Assembly: GCF_010548245.1 (NCBI RefSeq)
Contig: NZ_JAAGLR010000852.1
Span: 1-34,695 of the forward strand
Length of the DNA: 34,695 nucleotides
Origin: Streptomyces sp. SID11385
GTDB taxonomy: Bacteria > Actinomycetota > Actinomycetes > Streptomycetales > Streptomycetaceae
Direction of reading: 5' to 3'
Part shown: positions 15,989-24,606 of the stretch, piece after piece
How positions within the stretch are numbered: the first letter of the stretch is position 1
How the letters are laid out: each line of letters begins with the position of its first letter
Program-made: the position numbers and the translations under genes
Notes under the pieces: generated by a model
Databases searched by the model: none
The model's input: the letters and a program-made list of their open reading frames with translations, nothing else
What the model was told of the DNA's origin: nothing

Positions 15989-16573
15989 TCAGGACACACC
16001 CCACCCCCGCTCCCGCATGGGCGAACCCGTGCGCGAGGGCGCGTGCGAGGCGACGGCGGCGCGGGCGGGCGGCACGTTCTCGGGCGCGGGCTCGGGGATC
16101 GGCGCGTCGTGCCCGTGCGAGACCATCGTCCGCTCGCCCTCGTACGCCATCGAGACCGTCACGGGCGAGTGCCAGCCCGCGACACGCCGCGATGGCGTCA
16201 GGTCGATGCCCTCGCCCTGCGCGAGCGCGTCCCAGCAGTACTCGCCGTAGTGGTCGTCGCCGAACGCCGCCGCGAGCGAGGTGCGCAGCCCGAGCCGGGC
16301 GAGCGCGGTCGCCATGTTCGCGACGCCGCCGGGGCTGGAGCCCATGCCGCGCGCCCAGGACTCCGTGCCGCGCACGGGGGCGGAGTCGAGCCCGGTGAAG
16401 ATGATGTCGAGGAAGACGGTCCCGGTGAGGTAGACGTCGCAGACGGGCCCGGCGGGATCGCGGACGGTGGCGAGCGGGTCGATGCGCGCGGCGGCGGCCG
16501 GGTCGACGCGGGCGGCGGCGGAGGGCTCGGCGCGTGGGGTGGCGGGGCCGGTTCCGTACGGATCGGTGCTCAC
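15989..16573 (-). pseudogene. Truncated PfkB-family carbohydrate kinase
   Basis: An intact 194-codon frame encodes only the N-terminal half of a ribokinase/PfkB sugar kinase. Present are VCDVYLTGTVFLDIIFTGLD, the substrate-region signature GSSPGGVANMATALARLGL and FGDDHYGEYCWDALAQGEGI. The frame then runs into an Arg/Ser/Gly-rich tail ending MRERGWGVS. Missing is the whole C-terminal half, including the second PfkB signature with the GAGD anion hole and catalytic aspartate, so kinase activity is not expected. Full-length relatives are usually 300-370 residues. Translation would start at GTG 16573 with GGGGAGG upstream. It is divergent from the GH4 glycosidase gene. A 3' deletion bringing it next to the lipoprotein terminator is the simplest explanation. 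Confidence 0.75.
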
Positions 16574-16664
16574 GGTGCGTGCCTCCCCTGGTCGGTGCGA
16601 TTGCGGCCAGTGTGCCCGATGGGTGCGGGGTGCGCGGCGCGCGCCGTGGGGTACGTTCCGGATC

Positions 16665-17966
16665 ATGAGGCTGACGATTCTGGGCGGTGGCGGCTTCCGG
16701 GTGCCGCTCGTGTACGGGGCACTGGCGGGCGGCGAGGTCGAGGAGCTGACGCTCCACGACAGCGACCCGGTGCGTCTCGGCGTGATCCGCGCGGTCCTGG
16801 AGCAGTTGCCCGGCGGCGGCCCCCGCGTCCGTACCGCCGGGGACCTCGACGAGGCCCTGCGCGGCGCCGACTTCGTCTTCTCCGCGATCCGCGTGGGCGG
16901 CACCGCCGGGCGTGTCGCCGACGAGCGGGTACCGCTCGCGGAGGGCGTGCTCGGTCAGGAGACGGTCGGCGCGGGCGGGGTCCTGTACGGGCTGCGGACC
17001 GTGCCGGTCGCGGTGGAGATCGCGGAGCGGGTGCGGGCGGTGGCCCCGGACGCGTGGGTCATCAACTTCACCAACCCGGCGGGGACGGTGACGGAGGCGA
17101 TGGCGGGGGTGCTCGGCGAGCGCGTCATCGGGATCTGCGACTCGCCCGTGGGCCTCGTGCGCCGCGCGGCGCGGGCGGCCGGGGCGGCGCCCGGACCGCT
17201 CTCGTACGACTACGTCGGGCTCAACCACCTCGGCTGGCTGCGGGCGCTGCGCGCGGCGGACGGCACGGACCTGCTCGCGGCGCTGCTCGCCGACCGTGCG
17301 GCGCTGGAGTCCTTCGAGGAGGGGCGGCTCTTCGGCGCCGACTGGCTGCGGGCGCTCGGCTCGCTGCCCAACGAGTACCTGCACTACTACTACTTCCGGC
17401 GCGAAGCCCTGGCCGCGGTGCGCGCGGCGGGGACGACGCGCGGGGAGTTCCTGCGCGAGCAGCAGGAGGCGTTCTTCGCCGCGGCGGCGCGCGAGCCCTC
17501 CCGCGCGTACGCGCTGTGGGAGGCGACGCGCCGGGAGCGCGAGGAGACGTACATGGCGGAGAGCCGCGAGGCGAGCGGCGGCTGGGAGCGCGACGAGGAG
17601 GACCTGGCGGGCGGCGGCTACGACCAGGTGGCACTCGCGCTGATGCGGGCGATCGCGGGCGACGCGCGCGGCACGCGGCTGATCCTGAACGTACGGAACG
17701 GGACGACGGTGCCCCAGCTCCCGCCGGACGCGATCATCGAGACGGTGTGCGAGGTCGACGCGCACGGCGCGCACCCGCTGCCGTGCGCCCCGCTCGGCGA
17801 GGCCGAACTCGGGCTGATGCTCCAGCTCAAGGCGGTCGAGCGGGCGACGATCGAGGCGGCGCTCTTCAAGGACCGCACGGCGGCGCTGCGCGCGCTGGCC
17901 CTCCACCCGCTGGTGGACTCCCCGGCGGTGGCGGAAAGGATTCTGGCGCGGGCGGCGGCCGGCTGA
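16665..17966 (+). CDS. GH4 6-phospho-beta-glucosidase-like protein
   Basis: A 433-residue family 4 glycoside hydrolase. An NAD-binding Rossmann start LTILGGGGFRVPLVYGAL (residues 3-20) is followed by VINFTNPAGTVTEA (132-145), GICDSPVGL with metal-ligand Cys158, and GLNHLGW with His188. GH4 enzymes use NAD+ and a divalent metal in an oxidation-elimination mechanism on phosphorylated disaccharides. The NEYLHYYYFRRE segment is typical of the 6-phospho-beta-glucosidase branch. No sugar transporter is adjacent, and the divergent sugar kinase is truncated, so the substrate supply is unclear. The ATG at 16665 matches the expected N-terminus. Confidence 0.92.
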   Translation: MRLTILGGGGFRVPLVYGALAGGEVEELTLHDSDPVRLGVIRAVLEQLPGGGPRVRTAGDLDEALRGADFVFSAIRVGGTAGRVADERVPLAEGVLGQETVGAGGVLYGLRTVPVAVEIAERVRAVAPDAWVINFTNPAGTVTEAMAGVLGERVIGICDSPVGLVRRAARAAGAAPGPLSYDYVGLNHLGWLRALRAADGTDLLAALLADRAALESFEEGRLFGADWLRALGSLPNEYLHYYYFRREALAAVRAAGTTRGEFLREQQEAFFAAAAREPSRAYALWEATRREREETYMAESREASGGWERDEEDLAGGGYDQVALALMRAIAGDARGTRLILNVRNGTTVPQLPPDAIIETVCEVDAHGAHPLPCAPLGEAELGLMLQLKAVERATIEAALFKDRTAALRALALHPLVDSPAVAERILARAAAG

Positions 17967-17967
17967 G

Positions 17968-18023
17968 GCGGTACGGGTGCGGCGGGGCGCGCCTGTCAGG
18001 TGGCGCGTCCCGCCGCGTACCGC
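17968..18023. terminator. Long hairpin between convergent genes
   Basis: Outer arms GCGGTAC (17968-17974) and GTACCGC (18017-18023) enclose inner arms GCGGCGGG and CCCGCCGC plus a further CGCGCC/GGCGCG pairing. It lies between the GH4 and dehydrogenase stops and is probably a bidirectional terminator. Confidence 0.65.
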
Positions 18024-18047
18024 TGCCCCGTTCCGGCCGGGGTCCGC

Positions 18048-18824
18048 TCACATGGAGCTGGTGAACCCGCCGTCCACGACGACGGACGACCCGCTCGCGT
18101 AGCTGGACAGGTCGCTCGCGAGGAAGACGGCCGCGTCGGCGATCTCGCGCGGCTGCGCCGGGCGGCGCATCGGGATCGAGGCCATCTGGTCCACGCCGGA
18201 GTCGGCGAGCGGCGCGAGGTTGCTGCGCAGCATCTCGGTGTCGACGATGCCGGGGTGGACCGCGTTGACGCGGATGCCGCGCTCGGCGTAGGCGTCGGCG
18301 AGCGCGTACGTCAGGAGGCGGATGCCGCCCTTGGTGGTGCTGTAGAGCGGCGTGCCGCGCGAGCCCTGGATGCCGCCGATCGACGAGACGTTGATGAGCG
18401 AGCCGGGCACGCCGCGCTCGGTCCAGTCCCTGATGGCCTCCTGCGAGCCGACCCAGGTGCCCTTGAGGTTGACGTTGACGATCTTGTCGAAGTCCTCGTC
18501 GGTGGTCGCGAGCGGGTCCGCCTCGAAGAGGACGATCCCGGCGTTGTTGACGAAGACGTCGAGCCCGCCGAACTCGGCGGCGGCGGCGACGGCCGCCCGC
18601 ACGTCCGCGCGCTTGCTGATGTCGGTACGGACGAAGACGGCGCGCGCGCCCAGCTCCTCGACCAGCTCGACCGTCGTGGCGCCGCCCTCGCGCGGCGTGT
18701 CCCGTACGTCGGCGACGACGACGGCCTTCGCGCCCTCCTCGGCGAAGCGGATCGCCATCGCGCGTCCGTTGCCACTCGCCGCACCTGTGATGACGGCGAC
18801 TTTGCCCTGCAAAAGATCCGACAC
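18048..18824 (-). CDS. Short-chain dehydrogenase/reductase
   Basis: A 258-residue classical SDR. The cofactor motif TGAASGNG is at residues 13-20, VVADVRD after the second strand (an acidic residue, suggesting NAD+), NNAG near 93-96, and INVSSIGG with the active-site serine. YSTTK carries Tyr161 and Lys165, and the family C-terminus VVVDGGFTSSM is present. It resembles FabG-like and mycofactocin-independent actinomycete dehydrogenases, with unknown substrate. I chose GTG 18824 because GGAGGG lies six bases upstream; a GTG at 18845 would add seven residues. The split AraC-type regulator lies upstream on the same strand. Confidence 0.93.
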   Translation of the reverse strand: MSDLLQGKVAVITGAASGNGRAMAIRFAEEGAKAVVVADVRDTPREGGATTVELVEELGARAVFVRTDISKRADVRAAVAAAAEFGGLDVFVNNAGIVLFEADPLATTDEDFDKIVNVNLKGTWVGSQEAIRDWTERGVPGSLINVSSIGGIQGSRGTPLYSTTKGGIRLLTYALADAYAERGIRVNAVHPGIVDTEMLRSNLAPLADSGVDQMASIPMRRPAQPREIADAAVFLASDLSSYASGSSVVVDGGFTSSM

Positions 18825-18927
18825 GGTCTTCCCTCCGAAACTCACGTCCCCCGCTCGCCTCCGAGCCTCCCGCGCGGGGCGGGGAACGGGCTTGGACGAG
18901 AGCGCAGGGGGCCGGGACGGGAGCGCA

Positions 18928-18997
18928 GGGAACGGGCGGCGCGGGGCCTGGGGAACGGGCGGCGCGGTGGGCCGGGGAACGGGCGGCCGGTGGCCCG
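18928..18997. repeat. Three imperfect tandem repeats of 23-24 bases
   Basis: GGGAACGGGCGGC starts units at 18928, 18951 and 18975, each followed by a variable GC-rich spacer. The word AGCGCAGGG also occurs twice just before. The array fills most of the gap between the dehydrogenase start and the AraC-type gene end. It holds no gene. Confidence 0.7.
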
Positions 18998-19042
18998 GGG
19001 CCGTAGGCGTCCGACGCGCGGTGGCCCCGTGCCGTGCGCGAC

Positions 19043-20046
19043 CTACGCGACGAGGCCCGCGTCCCCGCGCCGTCGCGCCCGGTAATCCGTCGGCGTGATG
19101 CCGTACTCCGCCTTGAAGACGCGCGTGAGGTGGGAGCCGTCCGCGAAGCCCCTGCGGGCGGCGATCGCCGTGACGGTGAGGGCGTGGCGGGGGTCGTCGA
19201 GGTCGCGGCGGGCGGCTTCGAGGCGGCGGGCCCGGATGAAGGCCGAGACGGTCGTGCCGGTGTCGTGGAAGAGGCTGTGCAGCTGCCGCGTCGAGACGTG
19301 CACTCCCGCGGCGACCGTCTCGGGACCGAGCCCGGGGTCGTCGAGGTGGGTGCGGACGTACTCCTCCGCCTCTTCGCGCAGGCCGGTCCTGCGCAGCGCG
19401 CGCGGGTCGATGCGCCCGGTGCCCGGCTCGCCGAGGCGGGCGCGCAGGAGGGTGCCGACGAGTTCGGCGGTGCCGTGGGCGAGGCGTCCGCCCGCCTCGC
19501 CCCGGAAGGCGTCGATGTGCTGCGCCGCGGTGGTCAGGTGCGGCAGGACGATGCGGGCCAGGCCGTCGCGCGGGGTCACCGCGGTCGCGGACAGCCGGGC
19601 GAGCTCGCTCGTACCGAGGTCGAGGGCGGCGCGCGACAGCAGGAGGACGAAACCGCGGTAGGCACCCTCCGTGGTGAGACGGTAGGGACGGCTCGGGTCG
19701 ATGACGGAGAGCGTGCCGGGTTCGACGGTGGTCTCGCGGTCGTTCTGCCGGATGACGGTGGCGCCGCCGAGCTGGAGGACGACCTTGACCGCGCCGCCGC
19801 CCGCGCGCCCTTCGGCGCCTCCGGGCGCGAGCGGCCGGTAGCGGATCTCGTGCGCGGGGCCTCCACGATCGAGACGAGCAGACCGCCGCTGTCGTACGCC
19901 TCGATCGACGCGTCGAAGCCGCCGCCCGTCTCCGCCTCCAGGTCGCCGGGGTAGTACGTGCGGGACAGGGCCTCGCCGAAGGCGCCGGGGTCGTGGAGAC
20001 GGAGACGGCTGCCGGAGTGCCGGGGGAGAGTTCCTGCGCCGCTCAC
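19043..20046 (-). pseudogene. AraC-family transcriptional regulator with frameshift
   Basis: The N-terminal part starts at GTG 20046 with a GGAG site upstream and reads GSRLRLHDPGAFGEALSRTY...GGLLVSIVEAP, the start of an AraC-binding-like sensor domain. At about 19856-19860 the frame changes. In the neighbouring frame the domain continues as AHEIRYRPLAPGG, VVLQLGGATVIRQND and so on, and ends in a complete AraC helix-turn-helix domain (EEAEEYVRTHLDDPGLGPE through FADGSHLTRVFKAEYGITP). One missing G in the GGGG run at 19856-19859 explains it. The intact gene would encode about 334 residues. A 178-codon piece from 19579 still encodes a full DNA-binding domain. A sequencing error in a homopolymer is an alternative. 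Confidence 0.8.
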
Positions 20047-20139
20047 CGCCGCTCCTCTGTTCGCTCGCCCCGTTCTTTTCAAGCTAACACCGCGATTTCC
20101 CCCGAAATACCCATGCCGTCCCGCCTCCGGGCACGGCAC

Positions 20140-20185
20140 CGGCACACGCGTGTCGCGCCGCATCGGCACACGCGTGTCGCGCCGC
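20140..20185. repeat. Two 22-base direct repeats, each with a palindrome
   Basis: Identical 22-base copies at 20140-20161 and 20164-20185 each contain the palindrome ACACGCGTGT (20144-20153 and 20168-20177). Palindrome centres are 24 bases apart. They lie about 100-140 bases upstream of the AraC-type start and look like tandem operators. Confidence 0.7.
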
Positions 20186-20249
20186 GAGGAAGCACGGGGG
20201 TGGTGGAGCAGCGCGAGGAGTGGCCCGTACCGGCGCATTACGGGCGCAC

Positions 20250-20284
20250 GCGTCAACTCGCCGACTCCGAGAACGAGTTGACGC
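20250..20284. promoter_or_regulatory. Perfect 11-bp inverted repeat in the araC/MFS spacer
   Basis: Arms GCGTCAACTCG (20250-20260) and CGAGTTGACGC (20274-20284) with a 13-base centre. No T-run follows and no gene ends nearby, so an operator is more likely than a terminator. A smaller repeat, CTAAA, two bases, TTTAG, lies at 20344-20355 in an AT-rich patch. Confidence 0.55.
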
Positions 20285-20583
20285 CCCCTCCGAAACCTCC
20301 CCGACCGACACGGAACCGGCATGGTTACCCGGCTTCCCTCTTGCTAAACATTTAGTGGCCCAGCTCACACCCGCTCGGCTTTTCGGGTGACGAGGCGGCT
20401 TGATACAAATTGCCTCGCGCACCCGTCGCACAGCCCCGGCACCGGCCCTTTCACCGGCTCGGAGGCCCCGGCGTTCGGTGGCGAATCCCTTTCCCGTACC
20501 GCCCTTCCGGGCTGCCTCGCGCTGCCCGGAACCGGCGGGAAGGGCCCTCCCCCCATCGCTTCGCACCCGCTCTGGAACCGCCC

Positions 20584-21897
20584 GTGCCTCCGCGCCCCGC
20601 CCGGCCCCTCGTCGCCCTCTTCACGGCCGGCTATCTCGCCTCCTACCTCCTGCCCACCGTCGTCTCGCGCATCGGCTCCGGGCTCGGGCTCGCGCCCGCG
20701 CACGCCGGGCTCGTCGGCAGCGCCCTGCTGCTCGGCTCGGCGGGCGCCGGATTCACGCTCGCCTCGCGCGTCGAACGCTTCGGGGCACGCCGCGTCGCGC
20801 GCGCCGGACTGCTCCTCGCGACGCTCGGCTACGGGCTCGCCGCGCTCAGCGGCCTCCTGCCGCTCGTCGTGCTCGGGGTCGTGCTCGGCGGCTTCGGCTC
20901 CGGCACGGCGACGACCGTCGCGGCCTCCGGCATCGCGGCGCTGCGCGACCCGCACCGCGCCTCCTCGGCCGGGCTGCTCTCGGTCTCGGCGGCCGCCGGG
21001 GCCCTCTACCTGACGCTCCCCCACTTCGGCCTGGGCCACCGCCTCCCGCTGCTCGCGCTCGCGGTGGTCCCGCTGCTCGTGTGGCCGGCGACGCGGGGGC
21101 TCGTGGACACCCGCCCGGCGGACAACGCCCTCCCGGTGACGGCCGGGCGGCTCCCCCACCGCCGCTCCGGACTCGTGCTCGCGCTCTCCGTCGCGGGCTG
21201 GTCGCTCGCCCAGAACGCGCTGTGGGGCGTGAGCGGACGGATCGGCACGGAGCAGGCGGGGCTCGGCGAGGTCGCGGTCGGCGTGGTCTTCGCCGTCGCG
21301 CTCGGCGGCGGGCTCCTCGGCGTGCTCGGCGCGGGAGCGCTCGGCTCACGGGCCGGACGCGCGGCGCCGATCGGGCTCGGCACGGTGGTGATCGCCGCGT
21401 GCATCGCGGTGAGCGCCTCGGCGCACGGGCTCGGGAGCTTCGCGGGCGGCGAGGTGCTGTGGAACACCGGCTACCCGGTCGTCCTCTCCTACCTCATCGG
21501 CCTCGCGGCCTCGCTCGACCCGCGCGGGCGCTGGGCGGTGCTCGTCGGCTCGGCGTCCGCGCTCGGGGTGGCGTGCGGCCCGCTCACCGGGAGCCTGCTC
21601 GTCGAGTCGGCGGGCTTCACGGGCATGGGCCTCGTCCTCGCGGCGGCGCTGCTCCTGCTCGCCGTGCCGCTCACGGCGGTCGCGCTGCACACGGGCGGGC
21701 GCCCGCTCGTGCCGGGTGCGGTACGGCGCAGGGGCGGCGCGAGCGCGGCCCTCGTCGCGGCCCGCGCCGGTGCCCCCTCGGGCACGATCCCGCGGATCGG
21801 CGCCCCCGAACAGACAATCACCTCGATCGCGGTGGCAGTCGCGGACCCGGACCGCGCGGACTTCGGCGCGGCGGGACCGGAGCGGGTGGGCGGCTGA
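20584..21897 (+). CDS. MFS-type transporter
   Basis: A 437-residue polytopic membrane protein with about 12 hydrophobic helices from LVALFTAGYLASYLLPTVV to GMGLVLAAALLLLAVPLTAV, then a soluble C-terminal tail of about 60 residues. After helix 2 the sequence ERFGARRVARAGLLLATLGY fits the MFS loop 2-3 pattern, where basic residues follow a glycine. The substrate is unknown; drug or metabolite efflux is a guess. The start is GTG 20584 (VPPRPARPLVALF) with only a weak GGAA upstream. The frame stays open further upstream, but that sequence is not membrane-protein-like. It is divergent from the frameshifted AraC-type regulator, which may have controlled it. Confidence 0.82.
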   Translation: MPPRPARPLVALFTAGYLASYLLPTVVSRIGSGLGLAPAHAGLVGSALLLGSAGAGFTLASRVERFGARRVARAGLLLATLGYGLAALSGLLPLVVLGVVLGGFGSGTATTVAASGIAALRDPHRASSAGLLSVSAAAGALYLTLPHFGLGHRLPLLALAVVPLLVWPATRGLVDTRPADNALPVTAGRLPHRRSGLVLALSVAGWSLAQNALWGVSGRIGTEQAGLGEVAVGVVFAVALGGGLLGVLGAGALGSRAGRAAPIGLGTVVIAACIAVSASAHGLGSFAGGEVLWNTGYPVVLSYLIGLAASLDPRGRWAVLVGSASALGVACGPLTGSLLVESAGFTGMGLVLAAALLLLAVPLTAVALHTGGRPLVPGAVRRRGGASAALVAARAGAPSGTIPRIGAPEQTITSIAVAVADPDRADFGAAGPERVGG

Positions 21898-21968
21898 GGG
21901 GCGGGGCCTTGCAGCTTGACGGGGGGGCGGCCGTACGAGGCGGAGCGGCTGTACGGGGCGGGGCCGGT

Positions 21969-22018
21969 GGTACGGGTACGGGGCGGCCCGTGCCCTGAGG
22001 CTGCCCCGTACCCGTACC
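21969..22018. terminator. Perfect 16-bp hairpin between convergent genes
   Basis: Arms GGTACGGGTACGGGGC (21969-21984) and GCCCCGTACCCGTACC (22003-22018) with an 18-base loop lie between the convergent MFS and deaminase genes. This is the longest simple perfect stem I found and is very likely a bidirectional terminator. Confidence 0.8.
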
Positions 22019-22045
22019 GCCCCGTCTGCCTCCGCTCCCTGCGCG

Positions 22046-23053
22046 TCAGCCCTGGAAGCGGTGTTCCTCGACGGCCTTGAGGTACCGCGCGCGCAGATCC
22101 TCGTCGTCCTCCAGGAAGGCGGCCTCGAAGGAGTTGCGGGCGAGGGCGCGTTCCTGGTCCTCGGTGAGGCCGAGGGCGGTGCGGACGGCGTCGAAGTTGT
22201 CCTGCGCGTAGCCGCCGAAGTAGGACGGGTCGTCGGAATTCACGGTGCACTTCAGGCCCGCGTCGAGCATGTCCCGCAGCGGGTGCTGCTCCATCGTGTC
22301 GATCCCGCGCAGCCGTACGTTCGAAAGCGGGCACAGCGTCAGCGGGATCTGCTCGCGCACGAGCCGCGCGACGAGCGCGGGGTCCTCCAGGACGCGGCGC
22401 CCGTGGTCGACGCGCTCCACGCCGAGCGCGTCGAGCGCCTCGGTGACGTACTCGGGACCGCCCTCCTCGCCCGCGTGCGCGACCCGGTGCAGCCCGAGCG
22501 CGGCGGCCCGCTCGTACACCTCGCGGAACGGGCCGGGCGGGTTGCCCAGCTCGGCCGAGTCGAGGCCGACCCCGGTGATGCGGTCGAGGTAGGGCTCGGC
22601 CTCGGCGAGCGTCGCGAGGGCGGAGGCGACGGGCTGGTCGCGCAGGAAGCACATGATGAGCCGCGTGCTGACCCCGTGCCGCTCCACCGACCGGTCGAGC
22701 GCCCGCCCGAGCCCCTCGACGACGGTCTTGAACGGCACTCCGCGCGAGGTGTGGGCCTGCGGGTCGAAGAAGATCTCGGCGTGCCGCACCCCCTGCGCGG
22801 CGGCCCGCTCCAGATACGCGTCGGCGAGTTCCTCGAAATCACGCTCGGTGCGCAGCACCGCCATCAGCTCGTAGTAGAGGTCCAGGAAGGACTGGAGGTC
22901 CTGGAAGGCGAACGCGCTGCGCAGCGCGAGCGTGTCGTCGTGGCTGAGCGTGACCCCGTTGCGAGCGGCGAGCGCGAAGGCCAGCTCCGGTTCGAGGGTG
23001 CCTTCGATGTGAAGGTGCAGCTCCGCCTTGGGGACGGGTATAGGAGTGGGCAT
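22046..23053 (-). CDS. Adenine/adenosine deaminase family protein
   Basis: A 335-residue amidohydrolase of the adenosine/adenine deaminase family. Metal-binding HLH is at residues 13-15 in KAELHLHIEGTLEPE. FFDPQAHTSRGVPF and LDSAELGNPP follow, then the catalytic VAHAGEEGGPEY (His193, Glu196), VDHGRR (His217) and VNSDDPSYFGG (Asp274, Asp275). HIEGTLEPE together with FFDPQ, LDSAELG and SDDPSYFGGY looks closer to the adenine deaminase type 2 group than to classical adenosine deaminases. The purine salvage role is firm; the choice of base or nucleoside is not. The ATG at 23053 is followed directly by family homology. Confidence 0.9.
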   Translation of the reverse strand: MPTPIPVPKAELHLHIEGTLEPELAFALAARNGVTLSHDDTLALRSAFAFQDLQSFLDLYYELMAVLRTERDFEELADAYLERAAAQGVRHAEIFFDPQAHTSRGVPFKTVVEGLGRALDRSVERHGVSTRLIMCFLRDQPVASALATLAEAEPYLDRITGVGLDSAELGNPPGPFREVYERAAALGLHRVAHAGEEGGPEYVTEALDALGVERVDHGRRVLEDPALVARLVREQIPLTLCPLSNVRLRGIDTMEQHPLRDMLDAGLKCTVNSDDPSYFGGYAQDNFDAVRTALGLTEDQERALARNSFEAAFLEDDEDLRARYLKAVEEHRFQG

Positions 23054-23121
23054 CCGGAAATTCTACGGGAATCCCAGGCGTGCAAGGCGTGGCGTGGGCC
23101 ACGGTGCGAAGGGGGCGGGAG

Positions 23122-24027
23122 TCAGCGGCGGGAGGGGACGGGGACGCGGTCGAAGTCCTCGGCCACGGTGAGACCGCCCTCGTATCCCGCCGCGCGGGCC
23201 TGGCGCGCGAAGACGCCGGGGTCCTCGTACCGCTGCGAGAAGTGCGTCAGGACGAGGTGCCGTACCCCCGCGTCGCGGGCGAGCGCGGCGGCCTGTCCGG
23301 CGGTGAGGTGACCGTGTTCGTCGGCGAGGGCGGCGTCCTCGTCGGCGAAGGTCGACTCGATGACGAGCAGGTCGCAGCCCTCGGCGAGTTCCTCGGCCCC
23401 CCGGCACATGCGGGTGTCCATGACGAAGGCGAAGCGCTGCCCGCGCCGCACCTCGCTGACCTCTTCGAGGCGTACCCCGCGCAGCACGCCCTCGCGTCGC
23501 AGCCGTCCCACGTCCGGCCCCTCGATGCCGTGCGCCGCCAGCGCCTCGGGGCGCATCCGCACCCCGTCGGGCTCGGTGAGCCGGTAGCCGAAGGTCTCGA
23601 CGGGATGGCTGAGCCGCCGCGTCTCCAGCGTGTACGCGGGGGTCGTGACCAGCACGCCCTCCCCGTGCACGGGTTCGGGTGTGATTCCGACGCTCTCGTA
23701 GTACGCGGTCGCGTACCGCAGGCGCCGGAAGTACTCCTCGCCGCTCGCCGGGTAGTGCGCGTACACCGGGTGCGGTACCCGGTCGAGGTTGATCCGCTGG
23801 ATCACCCCGGCCAGGCCGAGCGAGTGGTCGCCGTGGAAGTGGGTGACGCAGACGCGGTGCAGCGCTGTCGCGGAGATCCCCGCGTGGGTCATCTGCCGCT
23901 GCGTGCCCTCGCCGGGATCGAAGAGGAACGCCTCCCCGTCCCAGCGCAGGACATACCCGTTGTGCCCACGCCGCCGCGTGGGCAACTGACTCGCGGTCCC
24001 GAGAACGACCAGCTCACGCCCTGCCAT
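23122..24027 (-). CDS. rnz: Ribonuclease Z
   Basis: A 301-residue metallo-beta-lactamase-fold endonuclease that trims tRNA precursors 3' of the discriminator base. Motif [13 protein letters not shown] gives metal ligands His63, His65, Asp67 and His68. [10 protein letters not shown] near the start, [13 protein letters not shown] in the middle, FVMDTR, and the late LTHFSQRY histidine are all typical of RNase Z. Length matches bacterial rnz. It starts nine bases after the HIT gene stop and is followed by the deaminase gene after 68 bases, so the three may form one transcript. Confidence 0.94.
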   Translation of the reverse strand: MAGRELVVLGTASQLPTRRRGHNGYVLRWDGEAFLFDPGEGTQRQMTHAGISATALHRVCVTHFHGDHSLGLAGVIQRINLDRVPHPVYAHYPASGEEYFRRLRYATAYYESVGITPEPVHGEGVLVTTPAYTLETRRLSHPVETFGYRLTEPDGVRMRPEALAAHGIEGPDVGRLRREGVLRGVRLEEVSEVRRGQRFAFVMDTRMCRGAEELAEGCDLLVIESTFADEDAALADEHGHLTAGQAAALARDAGVRHLVLTHFSQRYEDPGVFARQARAAGYEGGLTVAEDFDRVPVPSRR

Positions 24028-24036
24028 CGCCCCACC

Positions 24037-24393
24037 CTAGCCGGGGGGCCACTGGAGCCCACGCCCCCCGAGGACGTGCGCGTGCACGTGGAAGACGGTC
24101 TGCCCCGCACCCGCGCCGGTGTTGAACACGATCCGGTACCCGGACTCGTCCACCTTCTCCTGCGTGGCGACCTCGCCGGCCGCCGCGAGGAGGGCGGCGC
24201 TGAGGCCCGGATCGGCGGCGAGCGCGGCGGCGTTGGGGTAGTGCGCCTTGGGCACGACGAGCACGTGCGTGGGCGCCTGCGGGTTTATGTCCCGGAACGC
24301 GTACGTGTGCTCGTCCTCCCGCACGACGGTCGCCGGCACCTCCCCCGCCACGATCTTGCAGAACAAGCAGTCCGCCTGCGGCTCACCAGCCAT
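24037..24393 (-). CDS. HIT-domain (Hint-like) nucleotide hydrolase
   Basis: A 118-residue histidine-triad protein. LFCKIVAGEVPATVVREDEH starts the fold, HVLVVPKAHYPN the central strand, and the triad HVHAHVLGGR lies at residues 102-111. Hint proteins hydrolyse phosphoramidate or acyl bonds on AMP derivatives; the natural substrate here is unknown. The ATG at 24393 is preceded by AGGAG. It is close upstream of rnz. A 311-base repeat-rich spacer separates it from the tricorn gene. Confidence 0.94.
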   Translation of the reverse strand: MAGEPQADCLFCKIVAGEVPATVVREDEHTYAFRDINPQAPTHVLVVPKAHYPNAAALAADPGLSAALLAAAGEVATQEKVDESGYRIVFNTGAGAGQTVFHVHAHVLGGRGLQWPPG

Positions 24394-24509
24394 GAAGGAG
24401 CTCCTCCCGAAGGGACGACGATGCCGGGAAATGGTATCGACCCACCGAACCGACGCCCCGCATCAGCTCTCCCGGCCCCCGAGAACCCGACACCGGATCC
24501 CACCGGCAC

Positions 24510-24606
24510 CACACATTCCACCCCTTCCGGCGCCACACACGCCCGCCCTTCCGGCGCCCACGCATTCCAGCCCTTCCGGCGCCACATATTCCAGCCCCTC
24601 CGGCGT
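24510..24606. repeat. Four tandem repeats of 24-25 bases
   Basis: Units begin at 24510, 24534, 24558 and 24583 and share a CACA-type start and a CCCTTCCGGCGC end. The last unit passes into the dispersed hairpin repeat. Short open frames through the array are low-complexity and not convincing as genes. I also see no gene in the rest of the spacer 24394-24704. Confidence 0.75.

Larger units (their letters stand above)
20047..20583. other. 537-base divergent spacer between AraC-type and MFS genes
   Basis: There is no recognisable gene. The spacer holds the direct repeats at 20140-20185, the inverted repeat at 20250-20284 and the AT-rich CTAAACATTTAG at 20344-20355. TTGATACAAATTGCC at 20400-20414 could include a weak -10 (TACAAA) for the MFS gene. 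The density of symmetrical sites is the highest in the window and suggests dual control of the two divergent genes. Confidence 0.5.

Noticed and set aside
14868..17906. A minus-strand open frame of about 1,000 codons
   Set aside because: It runs antisense to the lipoprotein and GH4 genes, has only low-complexity basic sequence and no recognisable domain.
24510..24606. Possible CRISPR array in the tandem repeats
   Set aside because: Units are contiguous with no unique spacers, are not palindromic like CRISPR repeats, and no cas gene is present.
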